Positions 1-13,248 are shown, counted from the first letter of the stretch. The stretch is 59,611 bases of DNA from Selaginella moellendorffii (GCF_000143415.4 NW_003314270.1:408080-467690); one strand, 5' to 3'. Numbers and translations: made by a program. The notes: generated by a model from the letters alone, not told the origin.

Positions 1-526
1 GTATAGTAGGGATAGTGGGTAGGTTGGGCATGGCCGACCAACCTGAGGCATAGTCTAGCTCCCGCTTGCGTGCCTGTCCTTGTTCTGCGACTAGCTTGGG
101 TCTAAACCCAAGTTCCATTCCATGTTAGCTGGAGGAGTACCCATGTCCTCACGTTAGGCCACCGGTATGCCAAAATAGCGCCAGACTCTGTTTGGCTCCG
201 TTTTGCGTGCTGGTCCTGGCATTGGGATGCTGGTTGCTCTAGGACTGTTCGAAGTCGCTCCGGGCTCCTGTCCCTTCGCTCCTTGGGCTGTATGTTCAGG
301 AGTTGCTCCGTGGTTCGGTTCTGTCACTCCTCGGCTCTATACTTGGGAGTTTGGCACCATTCCTTCGTTCAATGGCCCAAGGCCCTAAACCTTGGGTTCC
401 TGTGGACACGTGGCATGTGACACGTGGCATCTGTCACGTGGCACAAAGAGGGTTTAGGTTCCGCTTCGTGGTGTTATCCTATGGTAAATCACCATAGGAT
501 AAAGGGTCAAAACCACGTGCGCTACA
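1..526 (+). repeat. LTR family C, 3' part (cut by window edge)
   Basis: This matches the right half of the complete solo LTR at 50172-51316 in the same order, including the module GTATAGTAGGGATA at the start and the end GTGCGCTACA at 526. No primer-binding site follows, so it is a solo or 3' LTR whose 5' part lies outside the window. The short open frames in it are not conserved between copies and are not genes. Confidence 0.85.
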
Positions 527-594
527 GGTGCACTACATCAATGACCTGTAAGATGACCGTTCTTACAGGTGGTCCTTCCGTGCAAGAGTCAAGA

Positions 595-1771
595 ACAAGT
601 TGATACATTTTAACACGAAAATATCTGGATGCATAATGTCATTCGACGTTGTTGATGTCTAGGGAACAGAGATCAGAATTATTGGTTCCGACAATTGTGC
701 CTTGGTTTTGTCAAATAAGATTGTATAGGGTACAGTGTATTCATTTTCTGGTAGTGGTGGAATACGACGTTCCAATTAGGCATACACACCATTTGAAGTG
801 ACATGGGAGATTCAGGCTAATAAAGGTATGGAGTTTACAGCCCTGGATGAGGATGCAACATTCCCAGGAATTGTCTTGGAAAAAACAAGCATCTTAGATG
901 GTGTCAGAAGGAAAGGGACTCTTTTGTCAATGTGGTTGGTATCATAATATGGATTGCTACAATTTTTGTAACATCTCATGACAATGGATCTTTTGTGAAG
1001 AAGAGAACATTGTGTCTAGGTGATGATTCAAGCCACAGTGTTGGTCTATGTCTCTGGGATTTAAAAGCAGAAGAAAGCGGGCTCATATATATAGGAGCCG
1101 ATAGAGAGTGGAGTTCAGCCAATAATATGTGTCTAAGGGTGGAAAGGTATTAGACTACAGTGGTAAATCACTTTTAGCAATTGGTGTGAATACCATTCTT
1201 ATTGAACTGGAAATGGAAGTAGTAGCTGATTTGAGAGAATGGATGACATTGTACTACAATGTCACTAACTTCATACATTTAAGCACTTCATCATCCAGAC
1301 AGATTATTAGCTGCACCACTACTTTATTAGAGATATCAAACATGAAGCTAAAGGTGTTAGAGAATTCCCCTATTTATAGAGTGATAGCTATTGTGAAGGA
1401 AATGAAGACAGATGAGTTTTACTATAATGCTTGTATTAATGTCATGAATGCATGGCAATATGGCAAAAAAACTACCCAAACAGTAGATGGCTGGTTCTAT
1501 AGTTATTGAGTCTGCCAACATGGTATTCAAGTATGCTCTAAAGATGTGCATCAAAGATAATAACAATCATGTGTGGGCCATTGCATTTCAAGAGGCTGCA
1601 CAGGAAATAGTGGGAATGCAGGCAAAGGAACTAGCTACAATGAGAGATGAGAACTATCCTGCATTCTCACTACATATTGATGGTATATGCTTGAAGATTT
1701 ACAATTTCAAAATCTGGAGCAAGCTTGAAAAATACCAAGACATGGAGAAGTTCAGGTTCTATATACTCTGA
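595..1771 (+). pseudogene. RPA70 (replication protein A large subunit) relic, intronless
   Basis: RPA70 is the large subunit of the single-stranded-DNA-binding RPA trimer. Reading through stops and frameshifts gives, in order, part of DNA-binding domain A (about 640-860), domain B (about 915-1250, with VGIIIW, KRTLCLGDDSS and GKVLDYSGKSLLAIG) and domain C (about 1370-1760, with VKEMKTDEFYYNAC and WAIAFQEAAQEIVGMQAKEL). The zinc-ribbon segment of domain C is damaged: only one cysteine is visible before the frame shifts near 1500. Domain order is continuous with no intron-sized gap, unlike normal plant RPA1 genes. That fits a processed copy, or an RPA gene carried by a Helitron; no helicase or Rep sequence is seen. 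It is certainly not functional. Confidence 0.8.
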
Positions 1772-2301
1772 CTTGACACCTAAGATATGCAGATTCCATT
1801 CTAATCTTTTACATGTTTTTGATATATTTATCTGTGTTTTGTTTTGTAGTTACATGGAACTTGCAAAAATAAATAAATAAAACACACCTCCTAGCAAACA
1901 TTAGCTCTATTTGATGGTTATTTGTAGCAAGAAAGGAATGTTAGGATACAAAAACTAAAAAGGGAAAGAGCAACAATGCATGATTCTCAAGTGGACAATA
2001 AATGACAAGTACATCAACAGTATCAAAATTTAGTATGTTATAATCAACAAACACATAGTCCCCCAATAAATACAATTATTTATACTTCAACACTCATTGC
2101 TTGCAAATGCAAAACAAGCCATTCATTACCAAAAATCCCATTACCATGCCATCTCATTAACTGCTCTTACTTCCCAAATGCCCAAATAATATACCAAATT
2201 GAGAAATGTGATTAAGCCACCTCATCATGTGTTGAATAATCATTTTAAGCTTTGAGTCTAAGCCTATATTATTCTATTCCAGTAAACTGTTTAAGAAATA
2301 G
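1772..2301. other. AT-rich intergenic stretch
   Basis: Between the RPA relic and the D LTR the sequence is AT-rich, with no open frame or repeat that I recognise. Confidence 0.5.
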
Positions 2302-2375
2302 TGTTTAGTTGCAATCATAAAGGAAGTAAAAACTAAATAAACCAAATGCTTGTTACATATTGAAGAGCTTAAGCA

Positions 2376-2438
<63 letters not shown>

Positions 2439-2655
2439 GTGTGTATATCTCTCTGTATTTGTCTATATATATATATATACATGTGTGTGTGGAATATAGA
2501 AAGGGAATGTAGAAAATATGCATATCAATTAACCCAAAAACTCTAGCTTATATACAAGAGCGAGTGGTCCAAATTGAAACTAATCCGATGGCTACTAAAA
2601 TCCTACTATGCTAATATTAATATACGGCATCGTAGCTATACACTTGGTCCTCACA
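2302..2655 (-). repeat. 3' LTR of gypsy element D (minus)
   Basis: On the minus strand it starts TGTGAGGACC right after a purine tract (AAAAGGGGATGA, 2656-2667) and ends AACTAAACAC-like at 2302. A second copy of the same LTR at 26202-26560 supports both ends: both begin TGTGAGG and end near AACTAAACA. The minus strand holds a TATA-like TATATAAG around 2546-2553. A long TA microsatellite has grown inside it. Confidence 0.65.
2380..2436. repeat. (TA)n microsatellite
   Basis: About 28 uninterrupted AT dinucleotides, followed by a shorter TA run near 2465-2479. It lies inside the minus-strand D LTR and is absent from the other D LTR copy, so it expanded after insertion. Confidence 0.95.
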
Positions 2656-4184
2656 TCATCCCCTTTTGGAATAATGGAAGACCATCAAGGTTCTCTTGTA
2701 GATGGACTGGGATCTAGAGGAATATCAGAAGGAGTCATCAATGGATTTGTAGGTGGTATTAATTGCTCCTGACCCGTATAAAGCATTTCAATCGCTGCAC
2801 ATGCACAATCTCTGGAGGATTGGCCTGCTAGACGTCATGCCAAACCTCATAAACTTGTGGTCACACTTGCCGCAACACTTGATACAGTCCCTTCCACTGA
2901 GCAAGGAGCCCCTTAGATAAACCATATACCGTAAGATGGGGAAAATGGACTAACATTAAATCATCCACTTTGTACTTTGCAGGTGGACAATGATGGGAGT
3001 TGTAGTGCCGTTGTTGTCCCACTTGTACATGGCCTAAGTGTTCGGCAGACTCTGTTAAGACAAGTGGAAAAATGCTTGTTAAATATTGATCCCATGACCT
3101 AGCATTGGCAGCTTATGACAATTGCAAAGGTAAACCCAGCTCCGTTGGTAATATTGGATCATGACTATATAGGAGTTTATATGGTGAAGCACTAACAAAA
3201 CTCTACACCCTTGTGACATATACATACTGAAGAGAAGGCAAATAACCATCCTAATCCAAATGTTGAAAGTTCACATACTTCACGATTATCCCTTTGAACA
3301 TCCAAATGAGCCGTTCCACCAGACTATCTGATTGTGGATGATAAGCACTTGTGAAAGTGTGGCATATCCCCAATTGAGATGTCAAAACATGAAATGCCTC
3401 AGCCATAAATGCGGGACCATTATCCGAAAAAATCCACTTTGGACAAGAATGCTGGAACACCACTCAATTGAGGAGGAAGTATCTAATAGAAGTTATAGAA
3501 GCACTAGCAAGAGCACCGACTTCTACCCAATGAGTCAAGTAGTTAGAAGCAGTAATAATATACTCATTGCTAGCAATCGACCATGGAAAAGGTCTTATAA
3601 GATAAAATGCCACCAACTCAAATGGATGGGAAAATCCAATTGACTCCAACTGTCCTTTGGCAGCACAAGGGGGAGTATTATGAGTTTGGCACCAAACGCA
3701 GCTACACACATACTGGATAATATCACGTCGCATCTTCGGCCGATAGAAAGATCTATACAGTTTCTCAGTTACATAACGATGTTCCATATGCCCACTTAGA
3801 ACAGGAGAATCATGGTAGGGATGGAGAAACTGTGGAATAAAAACAAAAGGCACCACCAACTGTAAATGATCATTAGGATCTATCCCCACAAAATAAAGAA
3901 GGCTGTTTTCAAGGCAATATTGAGAATGTAAATGCCGGAAAGGCAAGTCATTAGCATGATGCAGAATTCTTAAACCTATCTTGAAGCCTTCGAATCTACA
4001 GCTCAATCTTTTGAGCCTCGCGAACCTCATCAAGAGAAGGTAGATCTTGCTCTGTGCCTTGTGGACATTGAACATCAAGTACAACAGCCGCTAATGGCAT
4101 AGAATTCTCATCTAAAAAATCCATAGATGCTAGAACAATAAGCTCGTCAGAAATATAATAAAAGAGTGGAGAAGGAAGAGGAAC
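2656..4184 (-). pseudogene. D element: integrase and C-terminal tail
   Basis: Ty3/gypsy integrase, which would join the cDNA into host DNA. The minus strand shows the zinc-binding end (C..C in the CSCVWCQTH region near 3700), the first catalytic region, then DNGPAF with the second Asp near 3415 and the YHPQSDSLVER segment holding the catalytic Glu near 3310. A degenerate C-terminal domain follows (HFPHLTVYGLSKGLLAQWKG near 2880-2940). Stops and frame breaks split it. No chromodomain is seen. It lies directly upstream of the purine tract and LTR, as expected. Confidence 0.85.
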
Positions 4185-5240
4185 TTAAGAAAGGGCATCA
4201 ACATCAGCTATAAAACTCCCTAGGTGATGAACAACATCAAAATCATATATTTGAAGCTTCAAAGCCCACCAAGCAGTACGACCAACCAATTTCTTTCGCT
4301 TCAATAATGAAGTAACTATAATATGGTCACCTTCAAGTAACATTCGAGAACTATGTAGATATGCATGAAGTTTCTCAAAACCCCAGACTACTATTAAACA
4401 CTCCTCTGTTGTGGAGTAGTTCACCTCTGTTAGTTATAATGTACAGCTTATATATACAATGGGATGGCACTAACCAAACACATTCAAGCTCTTTTGCATC
4501 AACACACCTTCAAAATCAATATCAAAAGCATCCATACGCAAAATAAAAGGTCGAGTGTAGTTAGGATATGCCAAAACTGGAGGAGTCATCAATATCTCTT
4601 TGAGATCCACAAATGCCCACTCACAATTTGAAGACCAGATGAAAGATGATGTTGATGACTTCAGCAACGCTTGCAACAGTGCAATGCAATCAAAAAGATG
4701 ATCCACAAAATGACCAAGATATTGCACCTTGCCCAAAAAGTGTTACACATCATTCACACACTTTGGAGTAGGGAACTTTAGAACAACCATAATTTTGTCA
4801 AGATCGACTTGCAAACCCTTACGAGAAATATGGTACCCAAGATAAGTTATGTCCTTAGACCCAAACATGCACTTCGACCGCTTCAACTTTAAACCAACAT
4901 CTCGTAGCTAATCCAACACTTTACAAACATCATGAATGTGCTCCTCCCACATCCCCTTCGAGTGGATCAAGACATCATCAATGAAGTCAGTAGTCACCTC
5001 TAGCATATCGCAAAGAACCTCGTCCATCATCCGCTAGAAAGTTGCTGGAGCATTGTTCAAACCAAATGGCATCACCAAGAACTCGTACAAACTAAATGGT
5101 GTACAAAAAACAATCTTAAAAATATCTTCTTTGGCCATCGGTATTTGCTAGTACCTAGAAGCAAAATCTAGCTTGGTGAACCAACAACTTTGCCCCAGAC
5201 GATCCAAGAGATTAGCAGTGTGAGGAAGGGTACACATCTG
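4185..5240 (-). pseudogene. D element: reverse transcriptase and RNase H
   Basis: Reverse transcriptase (about 4740-5400 with the N-terminal part in the next entry) and RNase H (about 4185-4640). The minus strand shows [16 protein letters not shown] near 5040-5090, FIDDVLIHSKG near 4955-4990 as the YxDD catalytic box (first position F), and YLGYHIS near 4830. RNase H is recognised by FILRMDAFD (usual TDAS changed) and the tail ending FIADVDALS near 4190. Several stops and frameshifts make it inactive. Confidence 0.85.
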
Positions 5241-5864
5241 GGATTGTTACTTTGTTTAATGGATGATAGTCAATGCAGAAACAAACACTCCCATCAGGCT
5301 TTCTTACAAGATGAGGTTCACATGCCCAAGGACTCCATAACTTCTGACTAACACCCTTCTCTAACATCTCTTTGACATTTGCATGTAAAATCTTGATATC
5401 TTTGGGTGATCGACAATGAACAGGAACTTTGATTGGATGAACATCCCCGGTTGGAATCGGATGACATGTGGCAATTTTGGCCCCAGACAATAAGTCAAAT
5501 TCAAAAAGATCAAAATACTCCTTCATGAGTCGATCAACCACTGCAACACAAAAATTGTTGGAAGGATCGAAAAAGGGAAGAACAAAATAAGATGGAAACA
5601 TAGGAGGAAATAATGGGGGGACAAAGGTAATGGAAACAAAGGTAGAAGTAAAGGGACGAAGAATACAAAAGTGAGAGGAATGGATGAAACATAAGGAAGT
5701 ATGACACAAGGGGGAGAAGCCTCAAAGTCACAGTTGGCATGATTGTGTTGCAACCAATCCATACCAAGGATGAGGTTAAAAGCTTGACTCAACACCACCC
5801 GCAATAACTGCAACTCAAGCTCAAGATCGCCCACACGTACAACCAAGTCCACCTCATCTTGTGC
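5241..5864 (-). pseudogene. D element: protease C-terminus and RT N-terminus
   Basis: The minus strand shows the end of a retropepsin (FNLILGMDWLQHNHANCDFE near 5700-5790), a hydrophobic and proline-rich spacer, then the RT start (VKEMLEKGVSQ, PHLVRKPDGSVCFCIDYHPLN near 5260-5370). The catalytic DTG of the protease and the whole gag are missing, because an A LTR begins at 5865. A plus-strand relative of the same stretch lies at 58196-59140. Confidence 0.8.
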
Positions 5865-7019
5865 GTAAGCGACTAAATTTTCCATTCTACTTTAGTCACT
5901 TAACCACACCTCTAACCACTTGGAGGAGTATCACTCACAACCCCATAAGTCCTATTCCGGACTTGGGGCTTTCTAGCCTTGAGAATGGCATTTCTGCCAC
6001 TCAACCTTTGCACTTGGTCCAAATGCTCCATGTGTTCGATCCCATGACCGACACCCCAACGTACCACTGACATATTAACCTGTTATGCTAAGGCCATGCC
6101 CATTCACCTTGATCACACCGGTGGTCCAACACCACCTGCATCACAGTCCCAACTCTTAAAGACTGGGCCATCCGTCCCTAAGTGATCATCTAAGATCCAC
6201 TCCTTAGCATTCTTAGGATGCCCGCAACCATGGGGAACACCTTCCCCAATATCCCTTTTACAGTCCTCACCAAGTCCCTTTTCTGTTTGTGGCCGTGTTC
6301 GCCAACACTGCCACTGGGACAAGGCCCACAGGCCCAACCACTAAGTCCCACTATCCTCTAAGACTTCTTCATCACATGACTGTATCCTTGGTCACCACAC
6401 CAGAGGATTTTTCCTCTTCCTTTCCATAGTCTGGGACTTTGGGACAACATTTCGGAACACCGTGGCCCTACACGAGCTTCATGGGTACTCTCCCCACCTT
6501 TTGCCTTTGGGTGCTCTAGCCATGGGCTTAGAACGAGGTTCCGTTAAGCCACACAAGGTATCCAAGTAGGTAGTGCCACTTGCGCTTGGATTGGGAGCAT
6601 TGACCATTCGATCTCCTGGGGGAACTAGAGCCGACTCTTGAATACTTCACCAAGTTATCGTGCTTGTTAGTCTGTATTCACTCTAGCCTTGGACTTCCCA
6701 GTGGTTATCTCATCATCCAACACCTGGGTACAGCCTTCCTAGACCAAACTGGCCTTTCTTGGCCAAACTGGCTCCACTGGGGTCCAACCCCCATACTTTC
6801 CCTACTATCCTACTTATACTTTTGGAACCCCTTGCAACCCCCCCCCCCCCCCCCCCCCCCCCGAGGGATGATCACTTTGGGCTTTCACCCAATAGCCTGT
6901 ATTAGTATTCAGACTCGAACTTGAACTCAAACTTGAACTCAAACTTGAACTCGGTCTCAGTCTTGGTTTCGAACTCGAACTCGGTCTCAGCCTCGGTTCC
7001 ATCTCGGACTCCATCTTAT
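5865..7019 (-). repeat. LTR A (minus), distal part
   Basis: This is the reverse complement of the intact A LTR (17240-18990), starting at its end (GTAAGCGACTAAATTTTCC) and running into the minisatellite. It cuts element D at 5864. A 25-base C run at 6838-6862 corresponds to the G tract of other copies. The rest of this LTR continues at 7601-7832 beyond an inserted TRIM. Confidence 0.85.
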
Positions 7020-7600
7020 TGTAAGCAACCAAAGAGAACGACTCGAGAAACGGTCTATGGGGTTCAAATATAGAGAGAAAGGGCCTATGAACAAGAGTGC
7101 ACCCCCTTTTCCAATCAGTTAAGGGTCTTGGGATATTTAGGGTTAAACATCCTTGGGTGTGATGGGTGACCTCTCGGGAAGTCCAAACTCAGGAGCTTAC
7201 ATTTGGTATCAGAGAGGTCTCGGGTCCGACTCTATTGGTTGGCTAGGGGAATCGCACCACATGTTGATTGACATCTGGCTGGTCCATTTTGCTCCCGCTG
7301 GGCTCGACTCGAGGGGTAGGGTGTCAAGAGAGCAAGGCTCTCGGGAGAGCTGCGGCTCTTAGCTTCCATTCACGAGGGCATGAACTTGCAGGGAAGCGTG
7401 GTGGATTGTAAGCAACCAAAGAGAACGACTCGAGAGATGGTCCATGGGGTTCAAATATAGAGAGAAAGGGCCCATGAACAAGAGTGCACCCCCTTTTCCA
7501 ATCGGTTAAGGGTCTTGGGATATTTGGGGTTAAGTGTCCTTGGGTGTGAATAGTACTAGACTGGGTGACCTTCCGAGAAGTCCAAACTCAGGAGCTTACA
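7020..7600 (+). mobile_element. TRIM element E (complete miniature LTR retrotransposon)
   Basis: Two direct repeats, 7020-7201 (182 bp) and 7407-7600 (194 bp), both begin TGTAAGCAACCAAAGAGAAC and end GAGCTTACA. The left one lacks about 12 bp near its end. A primer-binding site TGGTATCAGAG (7204-7214, initiator-Met type) follows the left LTR, and a purine-rich tract precedes the right one. Flanks are CTTAT (7015-7019) and CTGAT (7601-7605), a 4/5 target-site duplication. There is no coding capacity, which is normal for a TRIM. It inserted into the minisatellite of an A LTR. Confidence 0.9.
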
Positions 7601-7832
7601 CTGATGTCCATCTTAGACTCCATCTCAGACTCCATCTCGGGTCCATTTCGGACTCCATCTAGGGTCCATCTCAAACTCCAGCTCGGACTCCTTCATTGAG
7701 AGTTCCACTCCTGCTCTCGACTTTTTAAATTGAAGCTTTTAGTCCAAATGTGTTATGCTCATTTGGCTTTCACTTTGGCCACTACCATGTGGCATCCTTT
7801 CAGCTCCACTTTGAGGCTTTGGGATTTATGTT
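7601..7832 (-). repeat. LTR A (minus), proximal part
   Basis: Continues the A LTR interrupted at 7019, with GACTCCATCTC minisatellite units followed by the first part of the LTR. Its TG end lies near 7832, just before the reversed polypurine region (CCACCACCTATAGACGAAG). Confidence 0.8.
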
Positions 7833-9250
7833 TCACAACACCACCACCTATAGACGAAGTTCGATGTCCTCATCGAACAATAAACTATTTTATAAAGTAA
7901 TACTAGCATGTATTACCCTTTTCATCCTTGGCACCTAGTCAATATTCGTCAATGGTTTGATCACTATGCCTTGTTCATCCTTTAAGGAGCATAGTCTCTC
8001 CGACATAGAGACTGATTTGACCACCCGTGGTGGTTCTCTCCCCTTTATTGGTTTAGTTTTCACTAAACTTGTTAGAGACACTTTCTCTTTCTCAATCCTA
8101 CTACTCATTCTCGAGTAGTCTTGGTTTCCATTTATATAACCTTTGCACTTTGGAACTTTTAATTTTGACTTTTCGAAGTCAATTTCCTGGGTGTCTCCGA
8201 CACCTTGCACCTTTCACTTTGCCAAATTGGAACACTTGGGAATCCATCCTTGGAAGTACACTTCCTTTCCCACAATCTATTAGCATTTAATACATTAATG
8301 TTCTTTAGCTAACTTTGCCCTTTGGATTCCTTCCAATGAATCCCATGGCCCAAACTTGGCCACTAGTTTTTTGCTCCTCTCCGTTGATTGTTACACCAAG
8401 CAGTATAGGCTCACTACCTCCATCCTTAAGGTATTCTTTTAGTTCTATGGCAAAGGCTCCATTTTACTAAGTCTAGAGGGTGCTCACCCTTAGTAAGTCT
8501 TTTTAGCATTCTCTACTATAGGCACTATCCATAACCCAACTTTGCGACCCTTTCATGGGTCTTTCCTAGAGACTACTTTCTTAGATTTATTATACCATCA
8601 CATTAACACCAATGATTTCCCTTTTTGGTGTCTTTCTCACTTGGTCACTTTGACCAAGTCACACCATTACCAATAGTTCAAATCATCACTTTGAACTAGG
8701 AATGTTATTCCTTAACCAAACAAAGACTTTGTCCTTATTTAGCCACAAAATCACCTAATGATCTCACTTTGGTCACCTTAACAGATTTGTCAATAAGTAT
8801 TAAGTCTTCCAGACATTTAACTTGTTGACCATGACCTCGAGGGCATCCCCTACACTTGGCAGTGCACCCAAGCTAGCCCTTCCGGCCAAGGGTTCATAGC
8901 AACTTAAACTGGGTGTCCCCATCTCATTCACGTCTTTCTTGCACCAAAGTGTTCAAGTTAAATATGCTAAGCCACACTAAGTAATTTAACCATGCATCAC
9001 AACTTTGGGGCATCCCTTGCTTGGCAGTGTGCCCAAATTAGTTTCCTTCCTGAGAGTCCATGACCACCGAAAAATGAGTGTCATATTCCAAACCATCACC
9101 ACGCTCTAGTGAGTTGGGACTCAAACCCAAGCACTAGAGGGTTGGGACTCAAACTCAACTTTCGTATATGCATCTACGGAAGGCATCACCCAGGATGCCT
9201 CGCGTGACTCCTCACGCTGGTGCACCAATATATATTTAAAGCGCCCTATA
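7833..9250 (-). repeat. A internal region (minus), 3' half
   Basis: Reverse complement of the non-coding interior of element A (about 21440-23050 of the intact copy), in the same order and diverged. No gene is supported; the open frames are accidental. Confidence 0.8.
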
Positions 9251-11742
9251 GATTACAACTTAGGAACTTAATTCTTAATTGGACAAAGCCAAAATGGAAT
9301 TTTGCCAAGGCTAATGATGGGCATATAAAAGCCTATGAGTGGCAACATTAATCCCGGTGTGTGGGATTATAAGTTGAGCATACCCAGATTGAGGAACCAC
9401 TCCCTAGGCTATCAGGTAGGTTCATCCCTAAAAATACTTGCTACGGCATAGTAGAAAGTGCAAAACTATTCTTCTAATCTGGAGGAGAATAATCGAAGGT
9501 GTGAGGCCAAAAGCAAATAGTAAGGGAATAGAACCAAACCATAAAAATTGAATTGCATAACCAAGGGTGGTTATGCCAGTTGGGAGTGGAAAATCAAGTG
9601 GGTGCTCAAGCATGTTGTTACTAACAACCGTGATACCATGGAGAGTCTAAAACATGGAATTATCCATGTTAAACCATATGGCAATTTAAAAACTTGCAAA
9701 AGAGAGGCCTTAGTAAGCTAAGGGACAGAGTTTCTTCAAAGGTTCCCAAAGACAATTCTAGGTAACTTAGTACCTAAAAAGTCAAGTGTAAATGGTTCAT
9801 AGAATGTGTGAAATCAGAGTGGCACAGCAAAAGCATGGCCTTAAATCTTGCCATAACGCAATGCTATCAAAGTTGGGGAAGCAGTTCCCAAGTGCTCAAA
9901 GGGATGGCTTTGAATGAAAGTCGATGGTCGAGGACTTTTACGCTTGTGCATGAAACCATGTTACGTTGATCAGATGACTTGCTAAGTAAGATTGGCAAGT
10001 CAAGGAAACAAATCCCCTAGTTGAAGGTGCCAACTTCAAAAGGGGTGGCCCATGGGGCCAAGCATGGAGGAGTTCATGCATGATCATAGACCTGTCAAGT
10101 GAGAGGACTTGGCAGTGCAAAGGAACTAGGTTCCTAAGCTGTGATTTGTAGCGCATTTAACTATAAGTTAGTGCACCAGCATAGGGAGTCACGCTAGGCA
10201 TCTTGGATGATGCCTTCCATAGATGCATATACGGAGGTTGGGTTCGAGTCCCAACCCTTTAGTGCTTGGGTTTGAGTCCCAACTCACTAGGGTGCAGTGA
10301 TGGTTTGAAATATGAGGACACTCATTTTTCGGTGGTCATGGACTCTCAGTAATGAGACTGGCTTGGGCACACTGCCAAATGGGGGATGCCCCAGAGTCAT
10401 GATGCACAGTTAGATTGCTTAGTGTGGCTCGGTATATCTAACTTGAACACTTTGGTGCGAGTGGCACCAAGGATGTGGTGAATGAGATGGGGACACCCAG
10501 TCTCAGTTGCTATGGACCCTTAGCCGGAAGGGTTGGCTTGGGTGCACTGCCAAGTGTGGGGGATGCCCCTGGGGTTATGGTGAACAAGTTAAAAGTCTAG
10601 AAGACGCAAACTTGTTAAGGTGTCAAGGTTAGATCACTAAGTGATCTCATGGCTAAAACAAGGATAAGGTCTTTATGAGGTTAAGGGATAAAGTTCCTAG
10701 TTCAAAGTGTTGATTTGAACTATTGATGATGGTGTGGCTTGGTCAAGGTGACCAAGTGGGAAGAACACATAAGGGAAATGATCTGTGACAATGCGATGGC
10801 ATAATGAGTCCAAAGAAAAGTGTCTCTATAAGAAACCCATGGGAGGGTCACAAAGTTGGGCTAGGGATAGAGCCCATAGTAGAAAATGCTAAAGAGACGT
10901 ACTAAGGGTGAACACCCTCTGGACTTGGCAAAGCAAAGTCTTTCCTATAGAACCGAAAGGATACCTCGAGAATGGAGGTAGCGATCCGATGTTGCTAGGT
11001 GCAACAATCAAGTATAGGAGCAAAAGACTAGTGGCTAAGAAAAAAGTCATGGGAGTCTTGGGAAAGAATCCAAAAAGGCAAAGTTAAGCCAAGAACACTA
11101 ATGTGTTGAGTGCTAACAAATTGTGGGAAAGGCAATGTGTCTCCAAGGATGAATTTCCAATTGCTCCAATTTGGCAAAAGCAGAAACCCCAAGACAGAGA
11201 GTGGTAAAGTAGCCAAATAATAAGGCCATGGACAACCTTAACACAAATTATGATAATTAGAACTTAGTGCCCAAAGTGGTACAAAATAGAAAAAAGGATG
11301 ATGATGCCCTCAAGTAAAGAACTTCTTAGGATGGGGAAGTGGAGTTGCACAATATGTGCAATGCAAGGTGTTGAAAACACCTAAGAAATTGATTTCAAGA
11401 AGTCAAAAGTAAAAGTTCTAAAGTGCAAAGGTTATATCAATGGAAACTAAGACTACTCAAGAAGAAGTAGTGGGATTGAGATGGAGACGGTGTCTCTAAC
11501 AAGTTTAGTGAGAACTAAACCAACAAAAGGAGAGAACTATCACAAATGGTCCAATCAATCTCTAAGTTGGAGAGATTATTCTCCTTAGAGGATGGGCAAG
11601 GCATGGTGAGCCTTCGATATCAAATCATTGACAAATATTGGCAAGGTGCCAAGAATGGAAAGGGTAATACATGTTGGTATTACTTTATAAAATAGTTTAT
11701 CGTTCGATAAGGACATCAAACTTCGTCTATAGGTGGTGGAGT
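9251..11742 (+). repeat. A internal region (plus)
   Basis: Colinear with about 20565-23051 of the intact A element, from GGACAAAGCCAAAATGGAAT to the GTGGTGGAGT purine tract before the LTR. It starts abruptly inside the interior with no 5' LTR, facing an inverted A piece on its left. An inversion or deletion therefore lies near 9250. It is non-coding. Confidence 0.8.
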
Positions 11743-13248
11743 TGTGAAACACAAAATCCTTAGGCCCCAAAGTGGAGCTGGAAAGGTGCCATGTGGTAGT
11801 AGCCGAAGCAAAAGCTATACGAGTGTAACATGTTTGGACCAAAAGCTCTAACTTGAAAGGTTGAGAGCGGGAATGGAACTCTTAACGAAGTGCTTGAGGA
11901 ACAAGCACGAAGTGAGTGATAAGTGAGTCTCTAGAAAAGGGACACGAGATGGACCCGAGATGGACCCGAGATGGAGTCTGAGATGGAGTCCGAGATGGAC
12001 CCGAGATGGAGTCCAAGATGGACTCGAGATGGAGTTCGAGATGGACCCGAGGTGGAGTCCGAGATGAAGTTCGAGATGGACCCGAGATGGAGTCTGAGAT
12101 GAACCCGAGATGGAGTCTGAGATGGAGTTTGAGATGGAGTCTGAGATGGAGTCCGAGATGGAACCGAGACTGAGACCGAGACTAAGTCCGAGTCTGAAAT
12201 CGAGACCGAGATCAAGTCCGAATACTAATACAGGCTATTGGGTGAAAGCCCAAAGCAATCATCCCCTAAGGGGAGGGGCGGGGGGGGGGGGTTTCCAAAG
12301 TATAGTAAGGAGAGTGTGGGGGTTGGAGCCCAGTGGAGCCAGTTTGGCCAAGAAAGGCTAGTTTGGCCCAGGAAGGTTGTACCCAGGTGTTGGGTGATGA
12401 GCTGACCATTGGGAAGTCCAAGACTAGAGTGAATAGGGACCGACAAACAGGGTAACTTGGTGAAGTGTTCAAAAGCCAACTCTAGTTCCCCTAGGAGATT
12501 ATATGGTCAATGCTCCCAGTCCAAGTGTGGGTGGCACTACCTACTTGGATACCTGGCGTGGCTCAACAGAACCTCACTCTAAGCCCATGGCTAAAGCACC
12601 CAAAGGTGGAAAGCGGGGAGAGTACCCATGAGGCTCACGTAGGGCCACAGTGTTCCGAAATGTTGTCCCAAAGGCCCAGACTGTGGAAAGGAAGAGGAGT
12701 AGTCCTCTGGTGTAGTGACCAAGGATACAGTCGTGTGGTGAGGAAGTCCCAGAGGACCGTGGGACTTAGTGGTCGGGCCTGTGGGCCTCGATTTAGTGGC
12801 AGTGTTGGCAAATACGGCCATAGGCAGAAAGGGACTTGGTGGGGACCGGAAAAGGGATATTGGGGAAAGCTATTCCCCATATCTGCAAGCATCCTAAGGA
12901 TACTAAGAAGTGGATCTGGGATGATCACTCATGGATGGATGGCTCAGTCTTTGAGAGGTGGGACTATGATGTAGGTGGTGTTAGATCACTGGTGTGACCA
13001 AGGTGAATGGGCATGGCCTTAACATAACGAGCTGATATGTTGGTGGTACCTTGCGATGTCGGTTATGGGATCGGACATATGGAGCACTTGAACCAAGTGC
13101 AATGGTTGAGTGGCATGGATACCAATCTTGGGGCTAGCAAGTCCCTAAGTCCAAAAAAAGATTTACGGAGGTTGTGAGTGAAACTCCTCCAAATGGTCAG
13201 AGGTGTGGTTAAGTGACTAAAATAGAATGGAAAATTTGGTTGCTTATA
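11743..13248 (+). repeat. LTR A (plus), 1506 bp
   Basis: Begins TGTGAAACACAAAATCC and ends GGTTGCTTATA, where the terminal CA has become TA. It contains the GAGATGGA minisatellite (about 11940-12230), a G-rich tract near 12280, and the shared module GGTGAAAGCCCAAAGC. It is the 3' LTR of the plus fragment to its left. Confidence 0.85.
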
